Origin: a bacterium
GTDB lineage: Bacteria; JAGOBX01
Length of the DNA stretch: 28,854 nucleotides
Assembly: GCA_029551925.1 (NCBI GenBank)
Contig: JAKPEO010000026.1
Span: 1-28,854 of the forward strand
Reading direction: 5' to 3'
Shown here: one piece after another, positions 26,501-28,854 of the stretch
Layout of the letters: each line of letters begins with the position of its first letter
How positions within the stretch are numbered: position 1 is the first letter of the stretch
Program-made: the position numbers and the translations under genes
Notes under the pieces: generated by a model
Seen by the model: the letters and a program-made list of their open reading frames with translations, nothing else
The model's database searches: none
What the model was told of the DNA's origin: nothing

Positions 26501-28854
26501 GCCCAGCTGCCGTCATCAGCAACCAAAATTGTATCATTTACCAATATCAAACCGACGCCACTATCAACATACAGCAAGACAGTATCGCCGACGCTTGTAT
26601 TTATCGTAGTGCCTATAATTGTTATAATTTCTGATTTTGTATCATAATTATTAGTTGGAAAAGTAATAGCAATATCAGGCGGCGGCAATTGTCTTATTGC
26701 TATCGTATCATATTGCGTATCGAAAAACTGATTTTTAGTTTCAACTACAAATGTGTTATACTGCGCATTTAAAGCAATATTAGAAAATTGCCAGAAACCG
26801 CTCGGCGGCGAAATTATATAAGAATCAGCAAGTTTAACGAATACACCTGTCTGCAAAGTGTCAGCCCAGAGAACAATCGAATCATAATAATCAAGTTCTG
26901 AAAATGTGCCTGCTATTGTGATAGATGTATTTATTGTGATATATCTTGTATCAGTTGTAGGAATAGTAATTGTAATAACAGGAGTATCGAATTGATTTAT
27001 CGTAATTGTATCAAAAGCCGAACGCTGCCATTTATCTATTGCCCAGACATATATAGTTTCGCCAAAATATTCAAGTGGACAGATGCCAGACCAGTTAGCG
27101 GTTGCCGTCAATGTATCATAATTAGTCATCGCTACGCTATCGGCAAATATCGAATTTCGCAGATAAATACCTATGCTATCAGAAGCGGTAAGATTAATTG
27201 CTGTGCCTGACAGCAAAACAAAATTACTCGAAGTATCGTAATTATAGCCATTATAAGATTTTAATGGATAAGTTATAAAAACTTGCGGCACAGGCATAAC
27301 ATATAAATAAATCGTTTCAGATTGAATGCGATTAAATTGGTCTTTTAAAATTACAACGCAGGTATTGTATCTATCATTCAGCGGAGTTATATTTTTATGC
27401 CATTGCGAATCAGTCGAAGTTAAAGCGTTAGTTGGAATTGTATCTATGTATTGATTATTCAAAATAAAAAACATCGAATCATTATAAGAAACATTTTTAA
27501 TAATACCGCCAATTATTTGATTATTAGCAATCAAATAATACGGTGAATCATAATAAGTAGTATCTGTCGGCGTAAATATATTCAATACAGGCGTATCTAA
27601 ATAATTTACTATTATCGTATCATACGCAGTCCTGCCAAATGTATCTGTCAATATCGCCCACACGCTATCGGCTATGCCTGTCAATTGCGCAGTTCCGCTC
27701 CAAGCGCCATTCATTATTGTTAATATTGTGGTTGTATTTAATGATGAATTTGTCATTATTGCTATTGTATTGCCTGCTTGAGTATATAATGTAGTGCCGC
27801 TGATTGTGATAATTTGCGTCAATGTATCGTGATTCGTTGATGGGTATGTTATTTTTATTTGCGGCATTGGATAATAATTTACTACTATTGTATCGTAAGC
27901 AGTCCTGCCGAATGTGTCTGTTAATACCACCCACACGCTGTCGCCATAGCCAGTTAATTGCGCTGTCCCGCTCCAAGAGCCATTTATACTTGTCAATATC
28001 GCTGTTGTATTTATACTCGAATTTGTCATTATTACTACTGTATTGCCTGTCTGCGTGTATAATGTTGTCCCGCTGATTGTGATAATTTGAGAACTTGTCT
28101 CGTGATTAGTCAATGGAGAATTGATTTTTATCTGCGGCGCTAAATAATAATTTACTACTATTGTATCGTAAGCAGCCCTGCCGAATGTGTCTGTTAATAT
28201 CACCCACACGCTGTCAGCAATAGCAGTTAATTGCGCTGTCCCGCTCCAAGCGCCATTTATACTTGTCAATATCGCTGTCGTATTCAATGATGAATTTGTC
28301 ATTATTGCTATTGTATTGCCTGCTTGAGTATATAATGTCGTGCCGCTGATTGTTATTATTTGTGTCAGCGTATCGTAATTCGGCGATGGATATGTTATTT
28401 TTATCTGCGGCGATGGATAATAATTTACTACTATTGTATCATACGCAGTCCTGCCGAATGTGTCTGTTAATATCACCCAGACACTATCGCCTATGCCTGT
28501 CAATTGCGCTGTCCCGCTCCAACTGCCATTTATACTCGTCAATATCGCTGTTGTGTTTACGCTCGAATTTGTCATTATTACTACTGTATTGCCTGTCTGC
28601 GTGTATAATGTTGTGCCGCTGATTGTAATAATTTGCGAACTTGTCTCGTGATTAGTCAATGGCGAAATGATTTTTATCTGGGGCGCTAAATAATAATTTA
28701 CTACTATTGTATCATACGCAGTCCTGCCGAATGTATCTGTTAATACCACCCACACGCTATCGCCTATGGCAGTTAACTGCACGGTCCCGCTCCAATTACT
28801 ATTTATATCTGTTAATACCGTTGTTGTGTTCAATGATGAATTTGTCATTATTGC
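23506..28854 (-). CDS. Giant Ig-like repeat surface protein with type-IX-like sorting domain, N-terminus missing
   Basis: The frame is open to the window end; the first ATG at 28848 is inside a repeat, so the start lies outside. At least 1,780 residues are visible. About 15 repeats of 75 to 95 residues each have a P-x-I-x-I-T-x-P start, an ISGTT-type strand, W-S/N in the middle and D-x-F/W-G-R-x-x-Y-D-T-I at the end. This is the pattern of bacterial Ig-like (invasin/Big-type) domains in a rod. A beta-rich region of about 250 residues follows. The C-terminus has YPNPYQPYD, VIKVFDIRGKLVF, YYHWNARNNKNEELASGVYL and ends in KVIKFVIIR, matching FlgD-like/type IX type A sorting tails. It is probably exported and anchored at the cell surface, perhaps as an adhesin. 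The next gene is the PorV-like barrel. Confidence 0.85.
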   Translation of the reverse strand, partial: AIMTNSSLNTTTVLTDINSNWSGTVQLTAIGDSVWVVLTDTFGRTAYDTIVVNYYLAPQIKIISPLTNHETSSQIITISGTTLYTQTGNTVVIMTNSSVNTTAILTSINGSWSGTAQLTGIGDSVWVILTDTFGRTAYDTIVVNYYPSPQIKITYPSPNYDTLTQIITISGTTLYTQAGNTIAIMTNSSLNTTAILTSINGAWSGTAQLTAIADSVWVILTDTFGRAAYDTIVVNYYLAPQIKINSPLTNHETSSQIITISGTTLYTQTGNTVVIMTNSSINTTAILTSINGSWSGTAQLTGYGDSVWVVLTDTFGRTAYDTIVVNYYPMPQIKITYPSTNHDTLTQIITISGTTLYTQAGNTIAIMTNSSLNTTTILTIMNGAWSGTAQLTGIADSVWAILTDTFGRTAYDTIIVNYLDTPVLNIFTPTDTTYYDSPYYLIANNQIIGGIIKNVSYNDSMFFILNNQYIDTIPTNALTSTDSQWHKNITPLNDRYNTCVVILKDQFNRIQSETIYLYVMPVPQVFITYPLKSYNGYNYDTSSNFVLLSGTAINLTASDSIGIYLRNSIFADSVAMTNYDTLTATANWSGICPLEYFGETIYVWAIDKWQRSAFDTITINQFDTPVITITIPTTDTRYITINTSITIAGTFSELDYYDSIVLWADTLQTGVFVKLADSYIISPPSGFWQFSNIALNAQYNTFVVETKNQFFDTQYDTIAIRQLPPPDIAITFPTNNYDTKSEIITIIGTTINTSVGDTVLLYVDSGVGLILVNDTILVADDGSWADTVFVNIVNCSVVAVINTAQGLQDSYSITINQFDLPQIFITNYGDTLYTKDTITILSGITNNIDIGDTIYIRNDSNGIINTIIISDTLAMSAVWSGTVSVTEFGARVSVIFQNQWNDTAYDTITIWYFDEPSIKITYPANNIDTSVQNIVVSGTTYYTADGGLDEVFVYVNGVLNNSVKILDFNGNWSTNITLNNIGESVVAKLVDQFGRIKYDTITINYYPPPEVEITAPIDNYDTLNTIITISGTTLYTRSGDTIEIYTNGVFNSRYIIQSANDNFSGTAQLTGIGDSIVVKLTDQFGRNDYDTIIVNYFGAPSIYITAPRNAPDTGVYQITLSGTVNNSQKNDSVVIFVNQIFQDTILVAALNGTFIGYATIATPADTYTANTVVVKLIDQFGRTAYDTININFYLPQIDIINPAQDTYTYNPTRNITITYNYAQIGDTIALYNNDALFQQIIVTNNSGQLTSTNFILNSGNNIIKAAITSKITLGTRIDSVIIELRLPEICITFPDDDIDTSSANILIAGTTLNSNVGDTIKIYVNSLTAEQKTVNLLQINGDWQTTINIDTNHGIINSIIAEIKTIYGFTDTDIIYVRKIDKPSIIFQTIPNNNVVDTTSNQILISAEVQNNIGGNTVYIYNSNNQLIYEYFVNINETNFQYNLVIDTSNFSNTDVTFCSYTIVIVNHIGDVVTNIVSANIYPDSWTVYQPITQNNPVITLLNYNVNAPLVIPVSRYVKPYRFIFPVYNPKYTNYPDTYEFMVSLIDKYSDTGVTMIIYPDVKLNFDTEAIKNLNKKEFYNFAFNIKDFVLRDKENKDIGSKIEIYSPVIYCTYTLTPKAYSDININNLRFFTSVNSNNDTLVIVDTYSINPSAHYITAELRHFSIKAVLPIGGLQFIPNDLSQTIIYPNPYQPYDNDPSTGIPYNGSPGSGVYFRAIKENTVIKVFDIRGKLVFNTVSPAAQGYYHWNARNNKNEELASGVYLAVLESGSEQKVIKFVIIR
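27603..28848 (-). repeat. Tandem 273-base (91-codon) repeats in the giant gene, arranged as alternating A/B units
   Basis: The same sequence block (plus-strand AATTTACTACTATTGTATC) begins at 27603, 27876, 28149, 28422 and 28695, exactly 273 bases apart each time, except that the 27603 copy is less perfect. Protein units start with MTNSS at 28848, 28575, 28302, 28029 and 27756. Units 1 and 3 share LAPQIK, PLTNHETSSQ and TQTGNTVVI; units 2 and 4 share PQIKITYPS, DTLTQ and TQAGNTIAI. Thus the real repeat is a 182-codon (546-base) pair. Unit 5 keeps the pattern for about 50 residues, then diverges. Confidence 0.93.

Noticed and set aside
27665-28651. Open frames of 60-100 codons in other frames of the repeat region
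   Set aside because: They recur with the 273-base period, have unlikely composition and overlap the well-supported giant repeat protein.
27603-28854. Regular direct repeats as a CRISPR array
   Set aside because: The units are 273 bases long, contiguous, in one open reading frame and lack short repeat-spacer structure.

Overview
The window is AT-rich (I estimate about 30% G+C by eye) and almost fully coding. All but two of the supported genes lie on the minus strand, in tightly packed operons with 4- to 11-base overlaps. It looks like the chromosome of a Gram-negative, probably uncultivated anaerobe. An outer membrane is implied by a PorV/PorQ-like beta-barrel protein, an AsmA/TamB-like protein and a giant repeat protein with a type-IX-like C-terminal sorting domain. 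GatB (indirect tRNA amidation), the MEP isoprenoid enzyme Dxr, a pgk-tpiA-secG cluster and UPF0164/PorV-type proteins fit an Elusimicrobiota-like or FCB-side candidate phylum. That placement is inference, since no rRNA gene is present.

Layout. 1-439 (+) is the tail of an AAA-ATPase/PD-(D/E)XK-type protein that ends before the usual nuclease domain. 431-6504 (-) is a four-gene unit read in the order rlmI-like rRNA methyltransferase, YfhO-like membrane protein, Na+/H+ antiporter, B12-binding radical SAM protein. 6524-6549 is a strong hairpin terminator. 6580-9010 (-) holds pgk, tpiA and secG. gap (9111-10175) lies upstream with its own near-consensus promoter and its own terminator. 10278-12233 (-) holds a GNAT acetyltransferase followed by gatB. 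12337-13665 (+) is a lone class I/II aminotransferase. 13655-15743 (-) is thpR plus a GT-C-like membrane protein, with a good promoter at 15779-15806. 15844-15963 (+) is a possible 39-residue membrane peptide. 15980-21901 (-) is an envelope operon: stand-alone CheY-like receiver, uppS, cdsA, dxr, large AsmA-like protein, with a near-consensus promoter at 21940-21968. 21973-28854 (-) is a giant Ig-like repeat protein, cut by the window end, followed 12 bases later by a PorV/PorQ-like outer-membrane protein.

How the genes fit together. gap, pgk and tpiA give lower glycolysis. dxr, uppS and cdsA feed isoprenoid, undecaprenyl-carrier and phospholipid synthesis, and the AsmA-like protein may act in lipid traffic to the outer membrane. 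The giant protein and the PorV-like protein look like a surface-display pair: a long rod of Ig-like domains with a sorting tail, and the barrel that may receive it.

The most unusual signals are: an exact 273-base (91-codon) tandem repeat organised as an alternating A/B pair (546-base higher-order unit) in the giant gene; a five-cysteine C-terminal tail on phosphoglycerate kinase; Asp-to-Asn changes at signature positions of the antiporter and of CdsA; and a GAPDH resembling the trypanosomatid glycosomal type. I found no CRISPR array, tRNA, rRNA or insertion sequence. No stretch of more than 300 bases lacks a gene.
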